A stretch of 64,000 nt of DNA from Hymenoscyphus infarciens (taxonomy: Eukaryota; Ascomycota; Leotiomycetes; Helotiales; Helotiaceae): NCBI GenBank assembly GCA_001414345.1, contig LLCB01000185.1, positions 1-64,000 of the forward strand. Direction: 5' to 3'. Shown here in pieces: positions 48,701 to 60,679 of the stretch. The notes beneath the pieces were generated by a model. It did not search any database. It saw only the letters and a program-made list of their open reading frames with translations, and was not told the origin of the DNA. Made by a program: the position numbers and the translations under genes. The stretch's first letter is position 1. Every line of letters begins with the position of its first letter.

Positions 48701-51700
48701 TATTATAGGCTAAATATAAAGAGGTTAATAGATAAGGTGTTCTTATTATAAGAAGAATTAACTAAGGAAGGAAGTCTATATACGTACGAGAGAGAGGTTC
48801 TTATAAAAGCTACGTATATACTATACGTAATTACTAGTTATAGAATAATAACCTTCTTACTTTATAGAGAAGTCTAAACGTAATTACTAGTTATTAGAAC
48901 CTCTTTTCTAAAAGTCTATATAAGATTACGTATAAGCTACTTTTATATAAAGCTACTTTATAAGCTACTTTCGTATTATATAAAAGTTAGTAGACTAAGT
49001 ACTTCTTAGGTATAAACTATTATATTACTCTCTCTCTCTAAGTTTTCTCTTAGAGGCTATAAGCTCTTATATTTTTAAGAGTGTCTTATAGTTCCTAGGT
49101 CGGTTATATATATCCTTTCTACTTTATAAGTAGTTTCTTCTTTCGTTCTTTTCTTATTATCTTTTTATTTAGAATTATCTCTATTATATACTCTTAGTCG
49201 TTTTTAAGAATTATAGGTCTTAGTTAACTATTATCTTAAACTTAGCTTAATAATAGATTATTTAAAGCTAGCTAGAGAAGCTAGAAGTAGAAGATATTAG
49301 AGATTTTAAGAGGCGTATCTAAGTAATAACTATAAGTACTAATTACTTTAAATACTATATACTTAGCTTACTTTATATCTAACTTCTTTAATTACTTTAT
49401 TATCTAGATATTTTTTAAGCTTAGCTAGACTTTATTTCTAACTTTAAAACTTAGCACTTATTATCTTTTCTAGTTTATAATATCTTCTATTACTTATTAT
49501 ACTATAGCTATAGCTAACTATGCCTATTCCTAAACTTCTTTTAACTTTTATATAATTATATTAGCTTTCTAGATTAGTAATAGAAGTATTACTTTATTTA
49601 AGAGCTTATACTAGAAAGAATAGACTTACTTTTATAGCTACTACTATTTAGTTATTAATCGCTAGTTTAGTAAATAGTAGTAGTTCTTCTTAGTTATCTT
49701 AAGTATAATTTATAAATATATATAAATCGGTTTCTACTATCTAGTTTATTTATTCTATAGATCTATTAGTTTCTAGGTAAAAAGCTATAAAAAGCCTTTA
49801 TATAATCTCTAGAAGAGAGTATACTCTTATCTATAAGTAGCTAATAAATTACGTTCCTCTATTAGATACTATTACTTTTAGTAAGTAATACTTTTAATAG
49901 AAGGTTTAGATAAACTATCTAGTAACTATTTTAGCTATAATATCTTTAAAACTATTATAAATCGTTCCTTTTCCTAGCCTATCTATAATTATAACTATGT
50001 TTATATATCTATTACTTTCTAGGAGTTTAACTATAAAGTTTATTAATATCTTACTCTAGATCTAGTTTAGAACTAATAATAGCTTTAAGAATCTTTATTA
50101 AACGTCTCTTTAAGCTTTATTTCTTTTATAAGTATTATAATTCCTAATAAATCTTTAGACGTCTTATAATATTTAAAGCTAGAAGTATTACTATATAAGA
50201 ATCTAAGCTATATTCTCTTATTTAGAGTAGTTATAGAGTTTTAAATTATATATAGCTTAAATTATTCTTATATATAATTCCTTATTATTAGGAACTTATA
50301 GACAGTTCTAAAATATTAGCTTTTCTTTATTTATAAGTATATATTCTAATATTAATACTTTAAGCTTTAGACTAGTAGAGAAAGTTCTATATCTTATTAA
50401 ATAGCCTCTTTTATTAATTAAAGATTAGTATCTACTTCTTTAGCTATTATTTAAAGCTCTTAAAGATTTCTTTTATTATTTAAGAGCGCTTCTTATATCT
50501 ATATAGAGTTTACTTTTATAATCTCTAAGAGCTATTCTTTCTTATTTATAGTCTTAAGAAGTTACTTTATCTAATAATTAATTCGTTCGTTTAAGACATT
50601 ATCTAGTATCTCTTACTTTTATTAAAAGAGAGTGTTTACTTAAATATTATATTTCTCTTTAATATATATAATCTTAAAATTATACTTTAAAAGAACTAGA
50701 GACTATTATATTTATTATTTAATAAGCTTCTAGACTAATATAAAGTACTTAAGATTCTTATAGTCTATCTAGATCTTAAAACTCTCTACGCTTTATAACT
50801 TAAGATCTTATACTTTTAAATATTATATAATTACTAATATTTCCTTATTATAGATCTTATAGTTATACTTAGCTAGTAAGTTCTTCTTTAAAAAGAAGGT
50901 ATAAGGTTATAAGAGTCTATTATTATTATATTATATAAGCGCTCTATTAATATACTAGCTAGAAGAGTCTATTTCTATAATTATTTACTTTTCTTAATTA
51001 AATTATATAAGAGTTAAGATAGTAGTAAATATACGTTTTAATTACTTAAAGACTTTCTAGTACTCGTTTATTTATATAAATACTTATTTCTTATAAGTTA
51101 GTTCTATAAGAGGTCTTATAATATTAGAATAGTCTTTAATAAAAGTCTAGTAAAATTTTATAAAACTAAGAAAGCTTTATATAGCTTTTATATTTATTAG
51201 TACTTCTTAGTTAAGAATAGCTTTTACCTTCTCTAAATCTATTTCTATATTTAAGTTAATATCTAGAATAAACCTTAAATACTTTATTTAAATAATTAAA
51301 AACTTATACTTATTAATATTAAGAAAGAGGCTTACCTCTTTAAGCTTTTAGAGAACTAGCTTAACCTAGTTCTTATATTTCTTAAGAGATCTATTTATAA
51401 AGATTAGAATATTATTAATATAGATAAAGTAGAAATCGTTTAAGTATTCTTATAATACTTAGTTAATATATTTTTAAACTATACTTAGTATATTTATAAG
51501 TCTAAAAAGCATAACTACCTATTTATATAGTCTATATCTTATCTAGAAAGCTATCTTCTATTTATCTTCTTTTATAATTTAAAGTTAATAGAAAGCTTAG
51601 CTTATATTAAGCTTTATATACTAGGTTACTTTACCTACTTATTAGAGGGTTTTATAAATTAGAAGAAGTAAGTACTAATCCTTTTATATAACTTTATTTA

Positions 51701-54339
51701 GAGTATAGTAATTAATATAAAATTAGAAGCTGTCTCCTAGTTTTTATATAAAGAGTACTAGAGTAGTAGTAAGAGAGTTACTAACTTAAATCTAGTCTTT
51801 ATCTATATACTTAGTAAGTATTCTTTAAAAGATAAGAAGTTTATTATAAGATATATTATAGAGTAGCTCTTAAGAGATCGTTACTTCTTTTCTATCTTCT
51901 TTTATAAGCTTAATTTTATAATTAATTCCTTTACTTTATAAAAGTAGTACTTTATTTAAGTCTTTTAAACTAAAAGCTCTAAGGTAATTCTAGAACTATA
52001 GTAGTAGCTTTATTTAAGAGTCTGTTTTCGTCTTCTTTATCTTCTTAAGAGCCTTAGTAATATTTTATAAGCTAGCTAATAATACTTAAATAGTTAATTA
52101 CTAAGACTTATTTATTATTATTTAGAAGGCTTTAATAGAGATAGGTAAATATTTAATAATAAGATTAATATAGCCTACTTTTAAAATATTAGCTTAGTTC
52201 TTAACTAGCGTGTTTATTAATAAAATAAAGTATTTAGAAATAGAACTATTAATTTAAGTATCTTATTTTATTATTTAAAAGAGTTTTAGAATTATATTAT
52301 ATAATTCTAAGTAAGAGATAATATAAAGGAAAGACTAGGCTTTCTTATATTTATTAATATCTAAAGAAATAATAGTAACCTCTATTACTATATTATCTAA
52401 AGAGGTATTAAAGCTAGAGAGTTTTTAAGAGAGAATAGAAATATATTAAAGGTTATTCTAAGTAGTAAAAGAGGAGCTAATAAGTCTATAAGATAAATAT
52501 CTAGAGTTAAGAAGAGTTTTTATAAAATATTCTTTATTAACTAATATAGAAACTAAAAATAGAAGACTATTTATTAACTTCTTTTAAAACTTAATCTATT
52601 CTTCTTTTACTTTTTTTAAAACCTTCTTTTACTTCTAACAACGTCTTTTACTAGAAGCTACTTATTTTTTAACTTATTAGAGTTATTATTTAAAACCTCT
52701 TTATTTATTCTTCTTTTTCCTTTTATATTCTTTTTTTTAATATTATTACTTTCTTTTTAAATAAGAGCTACTTAGACTTTCTTTATCTACTTAAGGTTCT
52801 TCTTTAACTATTTTATCTTTATATTATATTCTTAGACCTTATATCTATCTTATCTATATCTTAAGTAAAAGTCTAAGTTTCTTCTTTTAGTAAGGACTTC
52901 TAAAGTACTCTATTATAGTTCTTTTATTTAAGTAGAGAAGACTACTACTATTAGTTACTAATCTATAGTATTAGCTAAAGAGCTATCTTTTACTTTATAT
53001 ATAGCTATAGGAAAGGCTCGTAGTTTCTTCGTTTACTAAGCTATAAGTTTAGCGATTTTATTTAGCTAGTTATTAATTATTTATAGCTATCTATAATACT
53101 TATTATAAGTATTATATTCTTTAATACTAATAGTAGTAATTATTAGCTTTATATTAATAGTAGCTTTTAGATAGCTCTTCTTAATTATATTATTCTATTT
53201 CTAACTAGTAGCTTTTAAGATTAATTAGTTAAACTTACTTAAGAATTTACTAAAAATCTACTTACTTTATCTTTCTTAGTTAAGTTAGCTAAGTACCTTT
53301 TATTATAGGTAAGGGTCTTAGAAGGCTATACTAAGCTACTTTATAAAGTCTATAACTATAAGTTTATTTTACTAATAAGTATACTTAATTTAAAGAAAGA
53401 TTCTTATAACTATATTACTTAAGAGTCTTTTAAAAGTATACTAGACTTTCTCTTTTTCTTATCTAATAGTAGGATTATCTATTTCTAGCTTTATCTTTAA
53501 AGATCCTTTAAATTAGAGAAAGAAGCTAGACGTTCTTCTATTATATCTCTCTAAGTATATAAGACTATATTTTAGCTTTTAATTATTATTTATAGCTATT
53601 ATTAGTATAGATACTAAGAGTAGTATTAAGGTAGGCGTAGATTAGTTTCCTTTAGATTCTTCTTTTAAGTCTTATAAGAGCTTTATCTTATTATAATAAG
53701 AGGTTTACTAGAGATTAGTTTTAACTCTTAGAGAGGGCTTATATCTCTTACTATTATTAGATAAACATCTTTATTAGCTATACTAGAGGCTTTTATTCTT
53801 CTATTCTACTTATATCTTCTATTTTATATTTTATAGTTATCTACTATATATTTTAGACTATTATATAAAACTATATATTTTTATATAAGACTATATATCT
53901 TAACTATAAAGGATTTTCATACTTATACTATATATATAAGAAGTTTATAAAATCTATTATATATAGTTTATTTAATATACTTATAAGTAAATATAAGAAG
54001 AGAAGTTAATTCTAATATTATAAGCTAAATATAAAGAGGTTAATAGATAAGATATTCTTATTATAAGAAGAATTAACTAAGAAAGGAAGTCTATCTATAT
54101 ATAAGAGAGAGGTTCTTATAAGAGCTATATATATACTATATATTATTACTAGTTATAGAATAATAACCTCTTTACTTTATAGAGAAGTCTAAACGTAATT
54201 ACTAGTTATTAGAACCCCTTTCCTAGAGGTTTATATAAGGTTATATATAGGCTACTTTTCTATAAAACTACTTTATAGGCTACTTTCGTATTATACGAAG
54301 GTTAGTAGACTAAGTACTCTATAGGTATAAACTATTACA
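48701..54339 (-). mobile_element. Full-length Ty3/gypsy retrotransposon, RIP-inactivated
   Basis: 5,639 bp with LTRs of about 322 bp (48701-49022) and 324 bp (54016-54339), and perfect 5-bp duplication CTTAC (48696-48700, 54340-54344). Minus orientation: LTR begins TGTAATAG; a purine run (AGAGAGAGAG) adjoins the left LTR. The minus strand reads a reverse transcriptase core FYFIYINNILIF at about 51400-51440 (YIDDIL with Asp changed to Asn by G-to-A) and an integrase core at about 49.85-50.05 kb (IDRLGKGTIY, then VIVSNRGT for the usual IVSDRGT). The order RT then integrase fits Ty3/gypsy. Confidence 0.85.
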
Positions 54340-54949
54340 CTTACTTTAAGAATCTATTAAATATACTTAATTAGATTAAGATCTAAGAAGTAAGAGAGCT
54401 AATTCTTAACTATATTAATTCTATACTTTATAAACTACTCTTTAACCTTACTAGTAGTATAAATAGAGGTATTATCTTATATAAAGAGATACTTCTCGCT
54501 CTTCTTCTCTAACTTCTTAAACTATAGTTTTACTTTTATCTTAAGAACCTCTAAGTAGCTTTCTACTAAGTATCTATACTTTATAGACTTAAAATCTTAA
54601 TCTATAATATAGAGATTAGATTATACGTTATTCTAGAAGTAACTCTAGACTATAACCTTTATATTCTTCTTATAGTTATAGGCCTAGACTATTTCCTAGT
54701 TCTAGACTTAGTTTATAGTATAGAACACCTATTCTACTCTTTTACCCCGTCTCTGCTTTACTAAACACTTATCGCTCTAATATATTAAGCTCTATTCCTT
54801 CTTAGTTATATGCCTCTACTTTAGATACTATACTAGATATTTAGTAGTATTAACCGCGGTAAGTAGTAGACGGCGTCTAGCCCGCTAGTTTATAATACCG
54901 TTGTTACTAAGAATCGTCTTAAGAGTAATCGTCTTAAAAGTAAGCTAGT

Positions 54950-55270
54950 ATACTATAATAACCTATACGTAGATGTTCTTAGGATTAAGTCGAACGTGTT
55001 ATAGTATATATTATACGTCTACTTCGGAGTATTCTTTTAGCCTACTTATTCGTAGTAGAGAGTCGCCGTCGATATAGAAGTCGTCGAGGGAGAGAGTGCT
55101 TCGTACTACCTCGTAGAAGATATCGAGGACCGTAGCTATCTCTTTTTCTTTAGCTCTCTTATAAGCTATACTAGTAATATAGCCTCTTTAGTAGAGTAAT
55201 AGTTTATAATTAAAGTCTCTTATCTTTAAGATATTAGCTAGAGGCTTATAGATTAGAGGCATATTAAGAA
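54950..55270 (-). pseudogene. Coding remnant near the right end of the outer TIR element
   Basis: Minus strand is open over a long run (YKRAKEKEIATVLDIFYEVV, then STLSLDDFYIDGDSLLRISR, then LKEYSEVDV), with isolated TAA/TAG stops that look like RIP products on either side. GC content is higher than around it. The position just inside the terminal repeat suggests the element's own protein, perhaps a transposase. I see no DDE or DNA-binding motif and do not name it. Confidence 0.35.
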
Positions 55271-55375
55271 GGTTAAGGAACGCGTCGCGTTATTTAAGTA
55301 GGTTTTACGCCGCTCGCTTAAAATGGCTCAGACTTTCCGACTGGTACTGTACTAACGTTAGACGAGTTATATAGC

Positions 55376-55420
55376 CCTTAGGAGGGCTAGTCATAACGTT
55401 ATGACCTAGCCCTCCTAAGG
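55376..55420. repeat. 45-bp near-perfect palindrome in the right terminal repeat
   Basis: Mirror of the palindrome at 46250-46294, again centred on AACGTT, with one base missing from the left arm (GGGCTAGTCAT against ATGACCTAGCCC). Confidence 0.8.
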
Positions 55421-55461
55421 CTCGGGCTCGGTTAAATCGGCATGCCTGTGGTGGGCTAACC

Positions 55462-56814
55462 TGTGCAGAGTAGGTGGACTGACTTTTCCTATCGGATTAC
55501 AAACAATTCTTCGGTTGCAGTCCTGAATTTTAATTTTTAGCCAAAAAAAAACACTACGAGTTATCAATGAAAAGTCGAAGTAAGTAAAGAAAATCAACTG
55601 TCCCTCGAGACGTTAGAGATAGCCCAATTCTCTTCAGTCCACATTGTTGTGCGTTTCCGTGTAGCCCTGTGGGAATTTTTGGGAAATGATATGTCATGTG
55701 GCGCCTGGAGTTCTATTTTTTATTTTATCTTACTGTTTACAAGCTTATGAGATTTCGCGGTTTGGGCACTACCCAATACTACCGGTTGTGTTCTGCTTTA
55801 GAGTTGAACACTTCACTTGAAGGAGTTTATAGTAAGAGGTTTACGACAAAGTGGAGTCTAAACTTTACCAGGCTGAATTCATATCATACTGCTTCACTTC
55901 AAGTACACCAAATAGTCACACATATGGAAATATGATTTATTGTATGTTGCGCATTCATTACATTATGCTGAAGTACTGTGCGCCATGCTACGCGTGGGTA
56001 TTGCATGAAAGTCGACCTCCCAGATCGAGATGACAAGAACCAGAAAAGAACAAAAGAAAAACGAAACTCTATCAAATGGTGTGCATCCTAGTTCCCATCC
56101 CAAATATACCGAGAAAGGTCAAATATCAAGACCAAATAAACACCATTTCCATATCTCCCATGTGAGGTACCAATAACCAGACACATTTCGAAGCCTAGCC
56201 GTATCAAAAGACCAGATAACACCATGTATGTATGGCAAAACCCGAACACATACCCAACCCCAATTTTGCGCTAACCCAGAATTTATCACAAACTCCCCAA
56301 TAAAGACAATTTCCGTGGCACAAAAACCAAATACATGCCCAATCCCACCCATAAACCCCCAAGACCATAAATAAATACAGAAAGAAACAAGAAAAGAAAA
56401 GAAATCAAATGAACATAATTCCTCTATTTGCGACGTATCACACAAATGGTCCTTCCAAGAAGGAACCAGATAGCAATCGCGAGATTCGAGAGAGGGAGGA
56501 ATCAGTCCAAGTATAACAAAAATCCGGTACGAACAAATTCCTTGTTGACGACGTATCACAAAACATGAGCCTTCAAGAAAGACTCAAGCCGTGACCGCGG
56601 GATTCGAGAAGGGGGAATTGTCCAAACGGAAAAACCAGTTTATCTTTGATCGTACCACAAGCAAGAGCGAACCAGGAGGGTAGGCTTCATGTCATAGTCG
56701 CGGGATTCGAGAGTCGATCAAACTGATTTTGAGGTTGGGAAAAGATGACTGGAGGTAGAGAGGAGAATGAATTTGCCGAGGAGGATTTGGATGCCAGGTT
56801 ATTGACCCCCCCGT
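55462..56814. other. Intergenic / 3' flank of the SAP-domain gene
   Basis: Normal-composition DNA. A 146-codon minus-strand frame (56119-56559) is Trp/Cys/Phe-rich with no domain and overlaps a tandem repeat. I regard it as chance within a long 3' flank. No RNA gene recognised. Confidence 0.4.
56440..56720. repeat. Three diverged ~115-bp tandem units downstream of the SAP-domain gene
   Basis: Each unit ends in a version of CGCGGGATTCGAGA (near 56477, 56598 and 56699), preceded by a match around CGACGTATCACA (units 1 and 2; GATCGTACCACA in unit 3) and a CTTCAAGAAAG-like segment. Lies in what should be the 3' untranslated or downstream region. Confidence 0.55.
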
Positions 56815-59800
56815 TCAGTGCAATGGTCTGCCATTATTGTCGTATACAATTGTTCCTCGATCTTTCCAACGCTTGGTAGTGGTTGGCCCTGAGTGTGTTG
56901 GTGGTCGAGGCTGTCCTGGTGCACGATTTGGGCTGAAGGTTTGCTGAGGTTGGGGGCGGGCAGATGTTGGAGGTCTTGCTGATGTATAACCTGCATGTGA
57001 TGTGTAATGTGGGTGATTTCCCGGTGCCATAGAAGAAGACCCTGACGCGTAAGCATTAGAGGCATGACCTCTCGGTCTGGATTGTGCGGGCTGGGAGGCG
57101 GCAAATTCATTGATGTCGTTGGAATTTATCCCCATGGTTGGACCTGGCGTGTGAATTGCCGAGGTCATAGAGAGCGCCTTTTGCATATCGAAATTGGAGG
57201 CAGGAGCACTTGGTCTTGCTGGCCGGGCTTCATGCATCATAGCCACAGCGGCAGTCTGGTCGACGGTGGCCTTTTTTCTTGAAGCCTTTGGCTTTTCGAC
57301 TCTGCCAGAAGAAACCTTCTTCGCGTTTGATTGAACGGGGGCTTTCTGACTCTTGGTGTTGGTCACATTGGCCAATGCTGCTCTAGCGACAGTAGATTGC
57401 ATATTTTGCTCTATTCCATGTTAGTTTTGATGTTCAGTTGAAAAGGCAACTCCTAAAGGTGCTTACCCGATTCTGCCGGTGTCAGATTTGCCACCATTTC
57501 TTGTGTTCTCTCGCGATCATATGCTTCTAATTGCGCAACAAGCTCTGGCTTATTTTTTCTGTCAGCGCCCTTTAAACCACGGGCTTTCCACTCGGCCTTA
57601 AGCTCTGGAGCCTTCCAGGTATTATAATCAGCTGGTGCTTCAGGATCCAATTGCTGTGCTGGCTGGTGCTGCTTTTCAGAAGTAGAGGGGCTCTCTGTTT
57701 CATGTTAGTCGTAGTGCTTAATAAAGGAGGGGATTCACAGCAGTTCACTTACCAGATTCCGGTGATCGGAGTTGGTTTGCTGTCGAGCCTGCGGCTATTT
57801 CTTGAGGATTCTCAAGGTCATCCTGTTCCAATCGGGTGACAAGGTCTGGTTTGTTGCCTTTAACCTTGAGGTTTCGGGCTCGGAGTATCTCCTTGAGCTG
57901 TTCCATGTTCAGGGAGTTATATGATTTATCTTCAACCAGATCTCTTGGCTGGCGCTTATTTCCTGCAGTGGAAAGTCCCCCTGTTTCATGTTAGTTGATT
58001 GAGGGGAATTCATAAGAGTTGACTTACCAGATTCCGGTGATAGGGGTTGGTTTGGTATCGAGCCTGCTGCTGTTCCTCGCGCATTGAGACGATCGTTCTC
58101 TTCTAATCGGGTTACTAACATATCCCAATTACCTCCAACATTGAGGCCTCGGGATTCGCATTCCGCTTTGAGCTCTTTCTTATTACGCATCTGTCGATAT
58201 GGTGCTTTCTCAATCGGCTCTGCTGGTTGGCTCATGTTTCCTGCGGAGGGGAGGCCCTCTGTCTCATGTTAGTCGTTGTGATTAATCGAGCAGGGAATTT
58301 CTAGGAGCTGACTTACCAGATTTTGGTGGTGGTAATTGGGCTGTATTATCGTCATGATCAGAGTCATCCGCAAAAATGTCGTAGACCTCGACATCAGGGC
58401 CATACTCGTGATTTTGAATTCTGTCAGTGACCGCGGATCCATAATCATTGTTTGCTAGAAAGCATGTTAACATGATATGACGCTGAAAATAATAAGAAAT
58501 ACTTACCTCCATAAAATGGAGTATTTTCTGGTTCCTTTCCTTCCTCTTCCTCTTCGGGGGCTTCTCCAAATGCTCTGTCTTTTTCTAATTGTCTTTGTCT
58601 GTCTAACTCCTCATCTTCCGCGAAAGCCTTTTCCAAATCTGCTTCGACACCGTTACCATTTTCTTCGGCATTGTGGTTTTGTGTCGCAGGCGCACCCTCC
58701 TGATCTAGCAAGGCATCTTTCGAGCTGTTCTGGACGTTGGCGTCACTTGCTCCTAGAAACATTGCATTAGCATGAAAAGGTCGGCACAGACTCTCAAGGT
58801 TCCCACCTGTGACTTGTTGGATTGGTGTTTGTGTGCCAGCCGTCCCCTTCTCCTCCTCTTCACCAATTGCAATTGGAGTATGTTTAGTGCCTGAGTTGTG
58901 AACTGGGTTTTCCCCAGTCATCCATGAGTACTTTTTTATGTACTTGGTCCCGAGAATTTGATTGACAGCGGTCTTGGCTACGGGTTTCACTTCAGCAGGG
59001 GTTTTCTCTGCCTTTCTAGAGGAACGTGGGGCGTTTTGTGACTTGGGGCCAACATCGGGAGTATGGCTGAGATTCGCAGCAACGCTAGCAGCATTGAGAT
59101 TCGGTGATTTCTCCTGGCTTTTGACCGTCCTCGACGTGTTCTTTGGGACCTCAACAGTGGGAAATTTATCCTTCTTTGGGATACTCGAATGCATTGGCTT
59201 CTTTGGCTTCTCATTTTGCTTAACCGATTCTCTGGGATTTCCGTATTGTGAAGCGTATAGTGGAGGTGGATTAACGGGGGTTGCGTCTAGGGGAGACAGA
59301 TTGGCGGATCGTGAAAATGGTTTCGCATTTCCACGAGTAGCCTCCTCAATCTTGGACAAATGCGAAGTCTTTGGCTTCTCCTTTGGCTTTCCCGACTTTG
59401 TTGGATTTCCGTGTGGTGGAGCTGAATTCGCACTTCCAGATGGCTTAGGAGTAGCGTCCTCATTAAAGAGGGCTTTGATGGCTGGATCTTTGGTCTCGAG
59501 GTAGAATTCAGGCGGATGTGTCCATAGATCCGAAGTATCGTCGTTTGGATCTTCCTCCTCCTCCTCCTCCTCATCGGAATCGGAATCGGAATCGTCACCG
59601 AACAATTCCCCATTTAGCTTCTTGAGCATCTTCGCCTGCTTCTTCTCTATCTTCTCCTGCTCCTTCCGCTTCTTCTCCTCCTCCTCCTTCTTCTCCTTTT
59701 CCTCTTTCTCCCTCTTTGCCTTGATTTCCGCCGCTGAAAGCGCCTTCGGAAGCTTCTTCGGGAGAGAATACGTCTTAGTCTCCCATGTAAGTTTGGCATC

Positions 59801-60679
59801 CATCAACGCGTCAAGATGGTTTTGTTTGGCCATTTGTTCTTCTGTAAACTTCGGTTAATCAAGGGGCACCAACAAAAGAAGAATGTTACTTACCAGAAGG
59901 TCGGGGTCTGCTCGATGACTGCTTCTTCCGATCTTCGGCCGTGGGAAATGCTCCAATCAGCTTGGGCTTAGCGACTTCTGCCAAGGGTATAGTCTGTTGA
60001 ACGTGATTTCCGGTCGATGAAGGTCCGCTCGACGGGGCTTTCTTCGCATTTGCGGTTGAGGGAAACGCGCGCTTCTGCTTGGGATTAGGGACCGCTTCTT
60101 TGCGGGTAGTGGCTTCAAAAGCTTCGGACATCATAACCTCTGAATCAGTAGCATCGTGAGTGGCTGTTAGGTGTCAGAAATGCAACAGGAAATAAGAGGT
60201 GTGATGAGCGATGAGTGAATTGAACATACCTTTCTGCTTCTTGACCGGGCGGTTATCGTCATCGTCGGAATCCTCAGAATCCTCAGAATCATCAAGCTCG
60301 GATGCTGTGAGGCGGATTAGTATATAAAGCGGAGGGGGGAGGGGTGGGAGATGAAGAGTATACCATCGCGCTTCTTGCTATTGGTAGCCTTCTCGATGAC
60401 CTCGATTTGGGCTCGGGTGTCTGCTGCCTTTTGATTTGCCTCATCGAGTGCCACTTGCAGTCTCGTATCGATGTTGCGTTGAAGTCGCTGCTTGAGGATA
60501 GGGTTTTGCTGCTTCTCAATCTGATCCTTCGCATTGTCGATTTTCTTTCTCAAGTCATCGACGTCGACCATGACTTCCTCGAGGTGTTTTCGAAGGTCAG
60601 CCATGCTGGCTTCTGGTCGGTCAGCTTCTTGAAGTTTAGCCATGCTGGCCTCTCCAAGGCTGGCTTGGATTGCAGACAT
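56815..60679 (-). CDS. Large SAP-domain protein with three tandem SAP exons
   Basis: Ten-exon model giving 1,120 residues: 60364-60679, 60230-60304, 59894-60163, 58807-59841, 58507-58752, 58317-58454, 58028-58258, 57753-57980, 57467-57694, 56815-57410. All nine introns (about 50-75 bp) are phase 1 and all joins stay in frame. N-terminus MSAIQASLGEASMAKLQ is followed by a coiled coil (about residues 30-95), acidic Asp/Ser clusters, a long Lys/Glu-rich segment with a poly-acid run, and a Pro/Ser-rich disordered middle. Three SAP motifs follow, one per exon: ELKAECESRGLNVGGNWDML, QLKEILRARNLKVKGNKPDL and ELKAEWKARGLKGADRKNKP. The tail is Pro/Gln-rich, ending NNGRPLH. SAP motifs bind DNA or RNA, so a nuclear chromatin or RNA role is likely. 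No named orthologue recognised; two adjacent genes cannot be excluded. Confidence 0.72.
57467..58316 (-). repeat. Triplicated exon-intron cassette (SAP exons)
   Basis: Exons of 231, 228 and 228 nt, each beginning with an [EG]-[GS]-x-[PS]-[ST]-like stretch, carrying one SAP motif and ending in PESG or AESG at a GTAAG donor. The preceding introns share a near-identical 3' end (CTAACATGAAACAG or CTAACATGAGACAG) and the exon 6 donor side is also similar. Exon plus intron is about 280 bp per unit. Confidence 0.75.

Larger units (their letters stand above)
46210..55461. mobile_element. Outer element with ~170-bp terminal inverted repeats, carrying three nested transposons
   Basis: The left end (GGCTAACCCACCATAGGCATG) and the right end, read on the minus strand (GGTTAGCCCACCACAGGCATG), are inverted copies. 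The match continues through a 45-bp palindrome and ACTCGTCTAACG. After excising 46321-48318 it continues through AAGTCT[AG]AGC and TTTAAGCGAGCGGCG. Without the nested elements the body is about 1.6 kb. Coding traces remain near the right end (54950-55270). Family unknown; no convincing target duplication was found beyond the ends. Confidence 0.6.

Noticed and set aside
56119..56559. 146-codon minus-strand frame
   Set aside because: Trp/Cys/Phe-rich composition, no domain, and overlaps a tandem repeat in the 3' flank of the SAP-domain gene.
58984..59504. Long plus-strand frames opposite the SAP-domain gene
   Set aside because: They are antisense to a Lys/Glu/Ser-rich exon, whose complement is naturally open; no domain.
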